Source of the DNA: Solen grandis
Taxonomy: Eukaryota; Mollusca; Bivalvia; Adapedonta; Solenidae
Length of the DNA stretch: 64,000 nucleotides
Direction of reading: 5' to 3'
NCBI GenBank assembly: GCA_021229015.1
Contig: CM037788.1
Location: forward strand, 55,875,145-55,939,144
Shown: positions 32,241-43,697 of the stretch, piece after piece
How positions within the stretch are numbered: the stretch's first letter is position 1
How the letters are laid out: the number at the start of each line of letters is the position of its first letter
The notes under the pieces: model-generated
Told to the model about the DNA's origin: nothing
Database searches by the model: none
What the model saw: the letters and a program-made list of their open reading frames with translations, nothing else
Made by a program: the position numbers and the translations under genes

Positions 32241-32848
32241 CCATGGGTGAAAACATAATACATGTACGTCCGTACAAAATTTGTACGGGCGTATAAAAAG
32301 TTATCTACCGATGTGTGTTTTATCTGTTGTGAGTGAGAAACTGTTGATTTCGGGTGACAGTATAGGAGATGATTGCGCAAGTATGTGTGATTAAACTGAT
32401 TAATGTCTGTTAAGAAACCATTTGGCAGCTTACAAGTATATTTAAAGTGTGCCAAGGATACCCCAAATCAATGATTATTACGACCCACTTTAAAAGACTT
32501 GTTCGCAACATTTCTGACGTAGTTTATCTTTTGATTATTTACGAAAGTTAATCAATGATTGCAAATTCAGTTCGTGATAATCTCTATATAATAATGTCCC
32601 CATGAAAGTTTAAGAGAGAATGAGTTGTTGTTTTTAATTAATATAACTGCTGCCTTAACCATTTTGTTTAACTTAAAATTTGGAAATATATCAGCTGCCA
32701 CCATGACAGAGCTCTGTTAGATACATTCAGTGAAATTCTGGAGACTATATATTTAAACTTTATTTTATTTTACATCGATTACAAATTAAGTTATCACATT
32801 TTAACTTGTATAAATAAGTCTTGATGGCTCTGTTGGCGGCGTATATTG
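32241..32848. other. No gene seen
   Basis: A minus-strand frame (32081-32455, 124 residues) runs through repeat DNA and has no domain. A string ATATAACTGCTGCCTTAACC occurs at both 31992 and 32641, showing a small local duplication. Confidence 0.5.
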
Positions 32849-33056
32849 TCATTTTTGTGAGAGGAAGCTGGAGATCCCGGTAAAAAACCAAAGTGTCTTG
32901 TCATTTTTGTGAGAGGAAGCTTGCGATCCCGGTAAAAAACCTAAGTGTCTGGATGGGCGACCACTGTACCCTCTCACGTACATGACCAGGAATCGAATCT
33001 GGGACGCGCATAGGTAAGAAGTAAAGGCGCGTTACCACTACACTATCCAGGCACTG
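32849..33056 (-). mobile_element. tRNA-derived SINE, third head type
   Basis: On the minus strand the head reads GTGCCTGGATAGTGTAGTGG, then AACGCGCC (box A region), and AGATTCGATTCCTGG (box B). The body includes GGTTTTTTACCGGGATC. A segment of about 52 bp with TCATTTTTGTGAGAGGAAGC is tandemly duplicated at its 3' side (near 32848 and 32900). Confidence 0.75.
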
Positions 33057-33511
33057 AAGACTGCAGGAAACAAATGTTTTGTTTAAGTAACACTGAGCTT
33101 TGTGCAACAGACAAATGAATAAACATGTTTCGTTCTGAACAGAACTTTTTGTGATTTATTGAGAGAACCATTAATACTTTCTTTTTTTAGCAACATATTT
33201 TACTGCAGCTATATGCTCTTAAATACTAATTTAATGACTGATTAAAGGAAACTGGTTGCCAGTGGTGCCAATTGCTACAAAATTATGAAACTGGTGCAAG
33301 ATTTTACTACATGGCAAATGTATTTGGTATATACTAAGGTCTACAATTGAAGTGATGTGTATCATTAATACATTCGAATATCTCTTCAAATCATTTGTTG
33401 ATATCTTCAATTAAATTGATATCAATAATTCATTTGAAGAGATCTCTAATTATTTGAAGAGATGTTCAAATATTTGAGTTTATGTAGATTTGACGTTCCA
33501 TAGATACTTAC

Positions 33512-33884
33512 ATGAGGTCAAAAACTTCAGTAGTTTTTTTACGGCTTTCCTTGCCGTATTGTTACAAGGAATTTCGGGTTCGGCTTCTTTTAAATAATTA
33601 TTCAACGCAGCCATTCCATCTGAAAAGATACTGCCTATGGAGTAAGCTACAACTCTTCCGTTCTCCTGGTATTGTTCGGTATCGCAAGTTGCCGAGGAAA
33701 AACTCTCACATGCACGTGCATTGCTTTCGCGTATCTGTAGTACAGATACATTCATTCTAGAATATCCTTTATTTATAACCGAATATGCATCCTTCAACTT
33801 TGTCATTAAATCTCCATTCTTACGAAATTTCATAAATATAGGATCAATATCCTCCTTTCTTTTCTTATCTGGAGGCTCTGCCAT
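33512..33884 (-). CDS. Probable first coding exon of an unrecognised host gene
   Basis: The frame opens with ATG at 33884 and gives MAEPPDKKRKEDIDPIFMKF, a charged start with a KKRK nuclear-localisation-like cluster, then predicted helices including NGRVVAYSIGSIF and KAVKKLLKFLTS. It is open to T at 33512, directly followed on the minus strand by GTAAGTATC, an excellent splice donor, so the apparent continuation YLWNVKST is intron. No homologue is recognised. It is not part of a visible repeat and its composition is not low-complexity, both in favour of a genuine exon. The next exon should lie below 33510 on the minus strand; none was identified, and the Helentron-like elements there would be intronic. 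Confidence 0.5.
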
Positions 33885-34010
33885 GATTTTGTTGCAATAT
33901 TTGTAGAATTTGCATCACGCTCTTTCTTTGACGACCACCATTTTCAACATGGCGTAGCGGGGTGGGGTATAAAACGCAGACGACTTACGCAGCCAATATA
34001 TACAAAGAAA
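33885..34010. promoter_or_regulatory. Possible promoter region beside the 33.5 kb exon
   Basis: The stretch is a local GC-richer patch within AT-rich DNA. It contains CAACATGGCG, close to the YY1-type AAGATGGCG motif, and on the plus strand a TATAAAAC box at about 33969. Position directly upstream of the ATG suits a 5' UTR or promoter; the TATA box points away from that exon, so a bidirectional arrangement is only conjecture. Confidence 0.25.
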
Positions 34011-35769
34011 GAAAGTAACATATAAGGAAATTGCAGATGGGGTTGCCCTGGGGTGTTAACTAATCATTGTGTGTATTGATGGTAGTGTGATAAGCCTTGA
34101 CAACGATTGATAACAGTGTTACGGTGAATTAATTGATTGACATACGATTTTACTACTGGGTAATAAATAATAATAGTGATAATAAAATAATTAATATAAT
34201 TTGTATACAGTATGCAATTATGTTTTGTGATCAACATTTTCGTCAGGTATACTCGGCAGATCGCATTTTATATGAACAATAACAGGCCCGGATCCAGCGG
34301 GGGGGGGGGGAGGGGCGAGGGGGCCTTGACCCCCCCCCCCCCCCCCCCAGCAGCTTCCCTGGTCATATATTTTTCTAAGCTATAAAATCCCTTGATTACA
34401 TCATAGTAGTGATGTCTAGAGGAAATCCCCATCGTGCCCCCCCCCCGTACTGAACCACCTGACAAGCCAGACTCCTTGTCTTATGGCCCCCTGCTGTTAA
34501 TGTGTAGATAATCCGAATCGGCAGTCGTCCATGACTGTGTGATAAGCATGTGTTTAGGGTACTGCGGACACGTTCACTGATTGAGAGAAATTTACATGTC
34601 GTCTGCCGAGCGATTTAACAATAGGGAAGAAGAGGTAATAACCAAACGTTTGTATCAGTTACAACTATATATCTGCAACCGTCCGACCCTAAAACGTGAG
34701 CCCAATGTTTTTTTTTATCTAGGAAGTTTGTGTGATGGCTGCTTCCAGGTCGACAATTAGACAGTCAAGATTATATGATTTCGAACCTAACACAGTATAT
34801 ACACGGTATTCCCTTCCATATATTTGACAAAATATGTTTAAAGTGATTTTTTTTCTCAGACTTAAACAGAACTGTCTTTTACACTGTTGAGTTTAAAACT
34901 GATGATTATTCAAAGCATTCACTAATTGATAGTGTACACAAATCACTTTTTTTTGCGGGGGGTGGGGGGGCAGAAAAATCTCTAATTAATATGTTATGGC
35001 AGTTTGCTGTTGAAAATGAACCAGAAACCTATATTTTTACCCTATCCCCAAATACCGGAGTAAATGCCCTTTCAGTCTGACCCCCCTCCCCCACCACTAC
35101 CGTCATTTTTTTTTAAATACAACTGTAGTCAAATACTATTGCACAGTAGTTATTCAATATCATGGTTTTGCGAAGGTAAATATAAAATTATATCGCTCAA
35201 GGCTCAGTCCTACTTGACAATTTATTGCCTCGGGGATGTACTCCCGATGGAAATTGATGAGCCTCGGGAGGCGTCGGGAACAGGTTCCTCTGTTTCTTGC
35301 GGAAGCTTCGAAAGCGTCTACTCGCGAGCTATGTGGAGTCATCGGGAGAACTTCATTGAAATGTTTCCCTATATGTTCTTGAAGTTTTATCAGGGAAAAC
35401 AGGCCGGGCATAGCTTCCTGGAAGCTCCTGTGAAACATTCACAGAGCTTCCGCGAAATATTTCTATCCTCCGAGGAATCCCCAAGGCCTCGGTGATGTCT
35501 TTCAAGTACGTTACATGGCAGCGCTCAGTCTGAGTGGGCCATGACCTGTCATGCTTAATAAAGTGTATAAAGACCAAGAAGTCTTGAATACGGCCATTAT
35601 ACAACAATATATTCAGAGTCACAACCCAATTTGGAAACGTATATGGTAATCATTCTATTTAATTATGTAGAAAAATCTGACAAACAGATTTAATAACCAT
35701 GTTCTTCATGGATTCCTGTATATACATAGGAATGAGACCAAAACAAGTAGAACTTACTAAACATTTAAA
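34011..35769. other. Noncoding with poly-G/poly-C tract
   Basis: GCGGGGGGGGGGGAGGGGCG and a 19-C run lie at about 34299-34350, with another C-run near 34437-34447. A 143-residue frame at 35064-35495 starts in a CCCCCTCCC stretch and shows no domain. The GC-richer part 35225-35480 repeats short GGAAGC/GCTTCC words in both orientations, suggesting a decayed repeat. Confidence 0.45.
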
Positions 35770-36514
35770 CAAGAGGGCCATGATGGTCCTTAATCGCTCA
35801 CCTGAGTATCATTGATACATGGAAGTACAAGTTGAAATAAAATTGCGAAATGATAGTGTAGTAATGTTTAATATATCCTTTTATTTATAATTTGAATAAA
35901 CAAAAAAATTATACCAAGATAATCTTGAAATCTGGCCAGTAGTTTTAAAGAAGATGATTTTTAAAGTTTTCATATTTTTTTTCTTTCTGTTGCCATGGCA
36001 ACCAGAGTTCTGCATGGATCAAGTTTATTTTAGCAACTTTTGTGAAGGTTGACCCAAGGATCATTCCTGCTAAGTTTAAACAACATCTCCTCTGAAATCA
36101 CTGGACAGAATTTGATTAAAGGTTTCACTATATACATATAAAGCAAATAAGCCTTGCCCCTGGCGGCCATGTTTTTTTACGGATCGGAATAATTTTAGCA
36201 ACTTTGGTAGAGGTTGACCCAAGGAACATCTGTACCAAATTATTTTGAAATCTGGCCAGTAGTTTTGAAGGAGATGATTTTTTAAGTTTTTATATATTTT
36301 TTTATTTTTTTTATTTTAGCAACTTTTGTGAAGGTTGACCCAAGGATCATTCCTGCCAAGTTTAATCAAATTCTGTCCAGGGGTATCAGAGGAGATGTCA
36401 TTTAAAGCAAATTGTTGACGACGGACGACGCACAACACACGACATGACGACGGACGACGGACGAAGGGTGATCACAAAAGCTCACCTTGAGCACGTTGTG
36501 CTTAGGTGAGCTAA
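35770..36514 (-). mobile_element. Helentron-like element, both ends intact
   Basis: Minus strand: TTAGCTCACCTAAGCACAAC pairs with GTGCTCAAGGTGAGCT as the 5' hairpin, and TTTTGTGATCACCCTTCGTC follows. The core has units with TTGACCCAAGGATCATTCCT, and the 3' end is GGACCATCATGGCCC then TCTTG followed by TTT. The core sequence differs from those of the elements at 18999 and 26682 although the termini agree. Confidence 0.75.
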
Positions 36515-36879
36515 AAATAGATGGTCACCTTAAGATCCTTGCAATAATATCAATTTCAAAGAAAGATGAGGATATAAAAAAATTCCCTTTATTATTTATT
36601 GAAAAAGATTCTGCACCCATAAACTGAGTTGCAGGTCAGAGTTCTTTTTTGGGTGCAAAATTCTGCTACATCAACCTCGAAATTTTTTATCAAAATGGCT
36701 GATGTTTAAAAAAATGCCAATGTTGACACAAACGTTAAGCTGTAGTTAAGGGATAGGGATGTGCTGTTATTGGGTACTTTAAATGAGAACATTTTATCAA
36801 TGTTAAAACACAAGATACACACAAAAGAAAAGATATACCAATAGGGGTACACACTTCATCATTGAACAGTACAGTAACA

Positions 36880-37000
36880 ATCAGAGGTACACATGATCAT
36901 AAATGATGTGCAGACATACATAAAGAGGTACACAAGACACAGTGGGATAGTCAACAACCTTAAGAGGTACACATGATCAAAAATGATGTGCAGACATACC
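36880..37000. repeat. Two copies of an ~80-bp repeat
   Basis: GAGGTACACATGATCA and AATGATGTGCAGACATAC occur together near 36884 and again near 36964. Intervening sequence includes a further AAGAGGTACACA. No coding potential. Confidence 0.65.
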
Positions 37001-37012
37001 TTTACCATTTAA

Positions 37013-37232
37013 CCCTTTCCCTCATAGAGGACACCATGAAAAGGCATATGCAAACAACATAAACCCAGATCAGCCTGCAAGTAACTCGCAGGCTGATTAG
37101 GTTTCATGTTGTTCGCTGCTCCTCAGTGATTTTACAATTAAATTTGGTGAGATTTAAGTGTGGCTTTCTGCAGATCAGGTTTTATGTGCTATCTAATGAG
37201 TGCACCAAAATGAGTCTACATGAGGGAGGGGG
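37013..37232. mobile_element. piggyBac-type MITE
   Basis: TTAA (37009-37012) precedes CCCTTTCCCTCATAGAGGAC; the right end TACATGAGGGAGGGGG is a slightly mutated inverted copy, followed by TTAT instead of TTAA. It shares the AGATCAGCCTGC/GCAGGCTGAT inner palindrome with the copy at 37779. Confidence 0.8.
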
Positions 37233-37602
37233 TTATGCACACCTTTGGTTGATGCATCTGCCAAACATATTTATTAGGACAAAAACTTCTATGAAAATTT
37301 CCTTGAAAATCCATCTGTAAATAAAAAAGTTGTAGAGCAGACATATAGATGTTTGAGGAATATAGGCCAAAGAGCATACTAGTTATTGATCTGAAACACT
37401 TTTCACATTCAAGGTGACTGTGACCTTGACTGTTGACAATGTTGCCCTTAAACCTAAAATTGTAAAAATGTGGGCCAACGCCTTCTCCAGTTATTGATTG
37501 GAAACAAGTTGATCTATTGACTGACAGACCCACAGACAAATATTTAAACATTTTAAATGAATATCATATAAATCAATTTTGTAGAACAAATCTTTAACAT
37601 AC
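37233..37602. repeat. Dispersed repeat fragment
   Basis: Contains AAGGTGACTGTGACCTTGAC and CCAGTTATTGATTGGAAACA followed by a CAGACCCACAGAC-type end. This style of noncoding repeat is common in bivalves; classification is not possible here. Confidence 0.4.
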
Positions 37603-37683
37603 CTTCTTTGGGGTTAGAAGTTGCTTCACTTGTGAAACTTGAAGATGGTTGGTCTTCATTAAAGTTGACTGATGTCCTATGAG
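37603..37683 (-). CDS. Candidate internal exon of an unrecognised gene
   Basis: On the minus strand an acceptor-like GAAAATAG precedes an 81-bp open segment encoding HRTSVNFNEDQPSSSFTSEA then TSNPKE, and GAAG is followed by the donor GTATGTT. It begins with two bases of a split codon and ends with one. That phase fits the candidate exon at 42365-42462, whose final split base is G. The peptide is Ser/Thr-rich and probably disordered. Support is splice signals and an open frame only. Confidence 0.35.
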
Positions 37684-37778
37684 CTATTTTCTTTCATAAA
37701 GGGATATATGCATATGAGACAAGCCCATCTTCCACTTTCAATATACAGTCTGTGAGAAGATACTCTCAGTTAAGTTAA

Positions 37779-38012
37779 CCCTTTCCCTCATAGAGGAAAC
37801 CATGAAAAGACCTATGCGAACAACATAAAACCAGATCAGCCTGCGAGTAACTCGCAGGCTGATCAGGTTTTATGCTGTTCGCTGCTCCTCAGTGGTCTGG
37901 AAATGAGGATTTTATAATTAAATTTGGTAAGGTTTAACTGTGGTTTTCTGCAGATCAGGCTTTATGTGGTACCTATTGAGTGCGTCAAAATGAGTCTATA
38001 TGAGGGAAAGGG
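37779..38012. mobile_element. piggyBac-type MITE, complete
   Basis: Length 234 bp between TTAA at 37775-37778 and TTAA at 38013-38016. Terminal inverted repeats are CCCTTTCCCTCATA and TATGAGGGAAAGGG. Inside, ATCAGCCTGCGAGT/ACTCGCAGGCTGAT forms a perfect hairpin (37835-37866 region). TTAA duplication and CCC ends are the hallmarks of piggyBac transposition; no transposase is encoded. Confidence 0.9.
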
Positions 38013-38016
38013 TTAA

Positions 38017-39540
38017 ATTACGTATGGAGTGTCCTGTATTATTGGTGACATGAGCTGTTTAAATATATCTTGTCTTTGATGTACAGATGTATAACTGGTT
38101 CATCACAAACATACCTGTCGGAGCATTACTAGATAGTTTTAAGAAGAAAAAATATCCACCACTACAAACAAGAATTTATCAACAATCTTTATAAACTTAC
38201 TGTCATAATAAGATGTCCGGGGTTTTGGTATTCATCCATCCTTTTAAATATAACTTTATTATTGCCGTTTGCATTAACCCCCATACTGTTCCGTTTGCAT
38301 TAACCCCAATACTGTTCCATCGTTTTCAACAATTTTCAAAAACATTTAAGCAATATTGTAATTCATTACTACTATTTGAAAATATAGCAATGTTATCTGC
38401 ATACAATAAACCTGTAGAAACATATTAAACAAGTTAGCATATATATTCCCTCCAACCCACTGTCTATAAAATCTTCTAGTTCATTTAAAACATGAAAAAT
38501 TAAGTGTAATTACAATATTTTACTCTCGACTATACAGAGCTATCATTAAAACTACATTCACATGTATACGTTTATAGGTAGCTTGATATCACACATATAT
38601 TATCAATAGAAGAGACACGCATTTTATATACAAATATCTCATAAAAGTATGATTATATTCATTATATAAACACATATATATACTACACAAAAAGGACAAA
38701 ATCGCACACACATATTTAACATTAAGCGAAAAAACGTAATACTGGTACTATTCAGTGCAATAACGGATATATTCCAGGAGTCCTATAATTCAACATAAAT
38801 CACATTAAAATGTCACAAGATTCTTTTCATGATCATTTTAACAAATAATTATTTGATAGGCCTTGTCCATCAATTCAAAATCTAAGTGTGGTCGTTTAGA
38901 GAAATAGTATGTATTTAGTTTTCATCGTTCATGTAAAAAGATAAGTAATTAGGTTCAACTCCTATCTGATCACTTTGGCAACTGATATATTTCATATGAA
39001 GAAGTATTTGTCATTGTCAAAGTACTAACCTGAATTTTAACAAAGTGAAGATTGTATCCAATAATTACGGTATCTGTCAAAACCAAATTGATTGAAATTT
39101 CTATAAGTTTTACCTTTGGGAGACGTTAGAATTTCAGAAATAAATACATCATTTTTTGTTTTGCAGAAATATAACAATACCGAGTTATGAAAATTGTGAC
39201 TTTCCAAGAAAATAGTTTCAAATAATAGCGATTTAACGAGTGTATTTCTCATACATTTTCAACATCATATGAATAATAAATCAAACCCGTTTAATCCAGC
39301 TGTTTGAGTTCAACACACTATGCATACATATAGAATACACGCGTGTGATGCGGAGTGATGTAATTCGGCCTAAAAGTTATATGTAACGTTAAATATAAGA
39401 AAATATGTGATGGCTATACAAAACCGGAAACAGCTGTTTGAACACAATGTCATATGATCAATATATTTACTTTTATTTCCTCTACATACATGTAGTTCAT
39501 TGTGTTAAAGTGTATTCACCTATACTTAAGATTAAGATTC
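38017..39540. other. No gene seen
   Basis: AT-rich DNA with a short direct duplication near 38264-38310 (CCGTTTGCATTAACCCC twice). Frames of about 70 residues on both strands lack domains. Confidence 0.5.
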
Positions 39541-39640
39541 AAGATTTAAGATTTTTATTTCAATAAACCAGAAGGTCATTAGACCCATGTGGTATCATTA
39601 CATGGCGACAGTATTACATACATTTACATGCATATTCAAT
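39541..39640 (-). mobile_element. Possible LINE 3' end
   Basis: Read on the minus strand, GGTCTAATGACCTTCTGG leads into AATAAAAATCTTAAATCTTG and further ATCTTAA repeats. Such short A/T-rich iterated tails end several non-LTR retrotransposons. No reverse transcriptase frame is visible, so the call is weak. Confidence 0.25.
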
Positions 39641-39973
39641 ACTTCATATCAAATTACTTAATATGAATTATGTACCGTCAACACATACAGTTTAATACAC
39701 AGCATTTGTATACATGCAAATATTCATGTTAAATTACATTTTTGATTTTATAAAAGATTACATAGAAAATAGATTTCACACAATTGTATTGAAATTAAAT
39801 AATGACTAGGCAAGAGAAAGAAAGACAGAGAGAATAAATTTATTAATTAACCAATCAATTAATCAGCCAATCAATCACTTAACCAATAAAAAAAAATAAA
39901 AAATAAAAATAGGGTTTCAAATAGATACATAACAGTTTTACAATGTTTATCATACAATATATCTTCCATCCCG

Positions 39974-40130
39974 TCCCTTGTCGAAACGAAAACGCAAGGG
40001 AGATTAAGAAAAAAAAATAGCATCTATCATTCTTATTAAAAGGTAAAATAAGTAAAAGGTTTACAAAATACAACATTCTATGTTAATCGGTTCATTTGCC
40101 TTTCCTTGTCGAAACGAAACACAAGGAAAG
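39974..40130. repeat. Two related hairpins with conserved loop
   Basis: TCCCTTG/CAAGGGA (39974-39980 and 39995-40001) and CTTTCCTTGT/ACAAGGAAAG (40100-40109 and 40121-40130) are perfect stems. Both loops carry CGAAACGAAA. The stems differ by a C-G to T-A change on both sides, so pairing is kept. Confidence 0.6.
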
Positions 40131-40229
40131 TCATGAACATACATAAATAAACATCATTACCGAACATTTCATATAATCAAATTATATAGTTACCATCATC
40201 AATATAATCATCATATACTCCTACAGACC

Positions 40230-41040
40230 CTTTTATTAGCTGTTAATTACACAAGGGGTGTCTAACCCCTTAGATGAAAATGAAGGGGTTGTCAAAATTC
40301 CCTTGTGTCCGGGTCTGGATCATCATCAGACACAGAATTTGTAAAAAGACTGATGCTGATGCTTTTCCAAAAATATTGATACACTCGGGTTTCATTTTCA
40401 TGGGTTGATATCAATATTTATCTTATAATTTTCGGTAAGATACTGAAATCTATCAGTGAGATAAAATTTATATTTCACTGTTGAAACTATAATTGATATA
40501 GAATTTTGGTTTCCGATCTGTACATTGAAATACATAGCAAAGTAGAACGTGAAACGGATAAAGATTTCCAACACGTCACAGTAACGTAAAAATATTCGAC
40601 GTGATTTGGTGCCATTTTTGGTAATGTCTGTCTAGTTTAATGCAAAAACTATATAAAACAACATAAGATAAAAAGAAAATTTGTGATCAAAGTGATACAA
40701 TTTTCATATTGTAATTGTATCACTTCTCGATGAGATATATTCCATATTCACCCAAAGCATACAGATATCCTCTATACCCCTAACTTCATAAACTGTGTCA
40801 TTAAAAAATATGTTCATATATACAGTCCAGTCAGGATCGAAGGACATTTTGGTGTACTACAAAAAGGATGTATATCAAAATCTAGCTTCAAAATCCCCTA
40901 GGTCCAAAAGTGGCAGGTTATTCAAAATCCCCTAGCCAAAAATGATGGGGTGTCGAAATCCCCTAGATGAAAATGAAGGAGTTGTCAAAATCCACCTTGA
41001 TACAAAATCCTCTATTTCAAATTCCACCATCATTACTTAA
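40230..41040. repeat. Dispersed copies of a CCCCTAGATGAAAATGAAGG motif
   Basis: The motif CCCTTAGATGAAAATGAAGG with GTTGTCAAAAT occurs near 40268 and again, as CCCCTAGATGAAAATGAAGG, near 40963. Related CAAAATCCCCTAG words lie between at 40890-40940. No ORF is supported. Confidence 0.5.
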
Positions 41041-41394
41041 CACAAACTCATACTTACAATCTTACGTGAGGCAGGAATACATTCTCATTAAAAGAAATAT
41101 TTAAGTAAGTGACTAAACTGACATAATTAACAATATTTGCTAAGAACTGATAAAAATAGTTAATGTTTTTTACATTTGGGAAAGAAGAATGGTATATGCT
41201 CCTAAGTATTACTTAGTGTTAAGTAAGGTTGGAGGAACTGGCACCTGATATCCCACATCACTACAGTAATGCATTAATTGACTATCAAGCTTCTCAGTAA
41301 TGCATCAAAATGTACTGTATTTGCCTCTCAAAGCTTTCATATCATCACATTTAGTTTATCAAGAGCAAACACCATTTTAGGACTATGAAATGTG

Positions 41395-41715
41395 TTGTTT
41401 CGGACTCTTATTATGACAGGATAACGTCCCACCGACAGTATTTCAGTCATTTGGAGACGGTGTCTACTTGAGACAGATATAGTGCTGCCACACTGCAGTA
41501 TCACGCCGTAGACATATGGCATGATACCACACCCAGTCACATTATCCTGACACCGGGCCAACCAGTCCTGCTACTACCCTTATATGCTGAGCGCCAAGCA
41601 ATGGAGCTATAACAGTACCATTTTTTTCGACTTTGGTATGTCGCGGCCGGGGATCGAACCAACGACCTCCCGCTCCCGATGCGGACGCTCTAACCACTCT
41701 GCCACCGGGGACGGT
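41395..41715 (-). mobile_element. tRNA-derived SINE with long body
   Basis: Minus strand head: GGTGGCAGAGTGGTTAGAGC (box A) and TTGGTTCGATCCCCGG (box B). The body includes GGTGTCAGGATAATGTGACT and GATACTGCAGTGTGGCAGCA. It ends ATGACTGAAATACTGTCGG, nearly identical to the 3' end of the SINEs at 6699 and 50416, so different heads share one tail. Not a functional tRNA gene: no CCA-side acceptor pairing was found and the element continues for about 250 bp. Confidence 0.85.
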
Positions 41716-42364
41716 AGATAAACAGTATACTATACATTCTTTTTAAAAAGAACCTTTTCAAAACAGCAGGTGACACAAAATGATTTTAATAGGATTGTCC
41801 TATTAATATCACACAAATACAAAATGCATGTTAACTGTGTTAGTGATCTGCAACATTGAAAAAGAAGACTAGTGATTAAAAAAATGTTAAAAACATCACC
41901 CATGAAGCTATAGTGCAAATATAACTAACAACTGAATACATTGTCAACATGAATATTGGAAATTTGACCAAAAATGGATGTTCAACAATGACTTGGTAAA
42001 TATATCTAGAACTGCAGGTAACAAAGGGATGTCTGTTTATTTCCCATTTTCTGGCTGCACTAATCAATGTTATATTTCAAGTCTATGGTCACTTAATGAT
42101 CTCCTGTTGCCTTTTATTTATTAATACTTCTCATTTCCCATTCACCCAACATCAAATCAAGAGCTGACTGGAAAACTCTTCCAAGTACAATATTGAACAA
42201 CATGTCAGCTAGCCATTGGCTGGCTCTTTCCTTTTGAACTGAGTTAATTTTACATCTGCAGTAGGTTACTTTTTATAATGCACTACTCACTACTTATTTA
42301 CATATAAATCTTATATATACAAAAATTGTATACGTTTGCCTGTATGTCTAAAAGCAGCCAATAC
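41716..42364. other. No gene seen
   Basis: AT-rich, with minus-strand frames of about 60 residues rich in Phe, Ile and Cys that look like translated intron. Confidence 0.45.
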
Positions 42365-42462
42365 CTAATCTTCTGTTCTGAACTTCAACTTCTTGTTTAG
42401 AGTGAAAATATACTTTATCTAAAATTGAATCCTGTACATCTGCAGTATCAGTGCTTGAAATC
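42365..42462 (-). CDS. Candidate internal exon of an unrecognised gene
   Basis: On the minus strand TTTTGTAG precedes a 98-bp open segment encoding ISSTDTADVQDSILDKVYFH then SKQEVEVQNRRL, followed by the donor-like GTATTG. One split base stands at each end; the 3' one (G) plus CT of the 37603-37683 exon makes an Ala codon. The peptide is polar and has no known domain. In the absence of transcripts it remains a guess. Confidence 0.3.
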
Positions 42463-43194
42463 CTACAAAAGCTTTTCATTAAACGATGCACACAATCTAG
42501 AATACATAAATAAGCATATCTTATAAACAAGTAGAAAAAGTGTGGCTAATGTCATACTCTTCGGTATTTGCCGAACTGAAGTGATGTACATGCAATTTAA
42601 AAGAAATACAAGTTGGTATCCAATATTAGATTAAGACCCCATTTCAAATATTTTGAAATAAAGTATGTTTTGACTATTTGGTAACGTTGTACATGTAGCG
42701 AGTAACTTCGTGCGCGTTTTCAATTTCTACCAAAAAAAACCCCCAAAAAACAAAACATCTTTAATCTCCACTTTAAAAATCTGCTAAACATCAAAGGTTT
42801 TTAATATTCATCAGTATAATAGAATCATTTTTATTAAAAAGGTAAAAATAAATAACTCTGTTACCTGTTACTCATTGCCAGTTGTCTACGTTTGGTAGGA
42901 TGGTATGATTTTGGTATACTCAAAAGTTTTGCATCATTTTGCTAAGCCAATCAAATACATGATAACAACTCTAAATTACATGGAAAGGTTTAATCTTTTA
43001 TGACATTTCAAGGTGCAAAGTATTGTTTCATCAAGAAGGACGAGTATATTTAAATCTACGACATTATCTGCACTTATACAATATATACTCTATGTAATAA
43101 ACCGTGTACATATAACTTCAGCATACCCCAATGTCATAAACAACATGTAAATCCTATATACTCTATAGGATTCTATATGATATATATACAACAT

Positions 43195-43196
<2 letters not shown>

Positions 43197-43226
<30 letters not shown>
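43197..43226. repeat. (AT)n microsatellite
   Basis: A pure AT dinucleotide run of about 30 bp, near an imperfect palindrome TCCTATATACTCTATAGGA just upstream at 43152. Confidence 0.9.
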
Positions 43227-43231
<5 letters not shown>

Positions 43232-43642
43232 ATACTCTTATAGAATATACAGTGTATGTGTCTAGAACTGTCTGCATAACTTTTCCATCTCCCATTATTT
43301 AAAGTTTTGTAGTCAGCTCATGATTTTCTGTTGTTGTTTTTTTTGTTCTATATTAAATACAGCATGTATATTAGGCATATTCACTGAATTAATTTTAGGC
43401 AAAACAGTATGATTTTTATAATATTACAGATAAGATATAAAAAGGGCAGGAATATAACGCGTTCATGTTATGTACACTCATACAATAACTGAAATCATAT
43501 CAGTAATATACTCAAATGAATGGGTGAACTATTTGAAGAAGCCCAACATAAATAATTCTTAATCTTATCGTTAGTTGATCCTTCATTTAGCAGTATCTTA
43601 CTATTCCAAACAAGATCTAACTATACAAGTCAGAGGCCCATT

Positions 43643-43697
43643 TCATTCTTTTTTGATTGGAGGCGAAGGTTTTGGTGTGTACTCTGAATAAATTCTC
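43643..43697 (-). CDS. Candidate C-terminal exon
   Basis: On the minus strand the acceptor CTCTACATTTCAG precedes G and then RIYSEYTPKPSPPIKKE with TGA at 43645-43643. The short basic, Pro-rich ending looks like a real C-terminus. Upstream exons would lie above 43700 or beyond the gap. As it ends with a stop, it cannot precede the 42.4 kb exon in one transcript unless spliced out. Confidence 0.3.

Noticed and set aside
35064..35495. 143-residue ORF
   Set aside because: Starts in a C-rich run, overlaps antisense frames of similar length and shows no domain; judged chance in a GC-richer decayed repeat.
41640..41715. tRNA gene on the minus strand
   Set aside because: Good A and B boxes, but the acceptor ends do not pair and the sequence continues as a SINE body to a shared tail.
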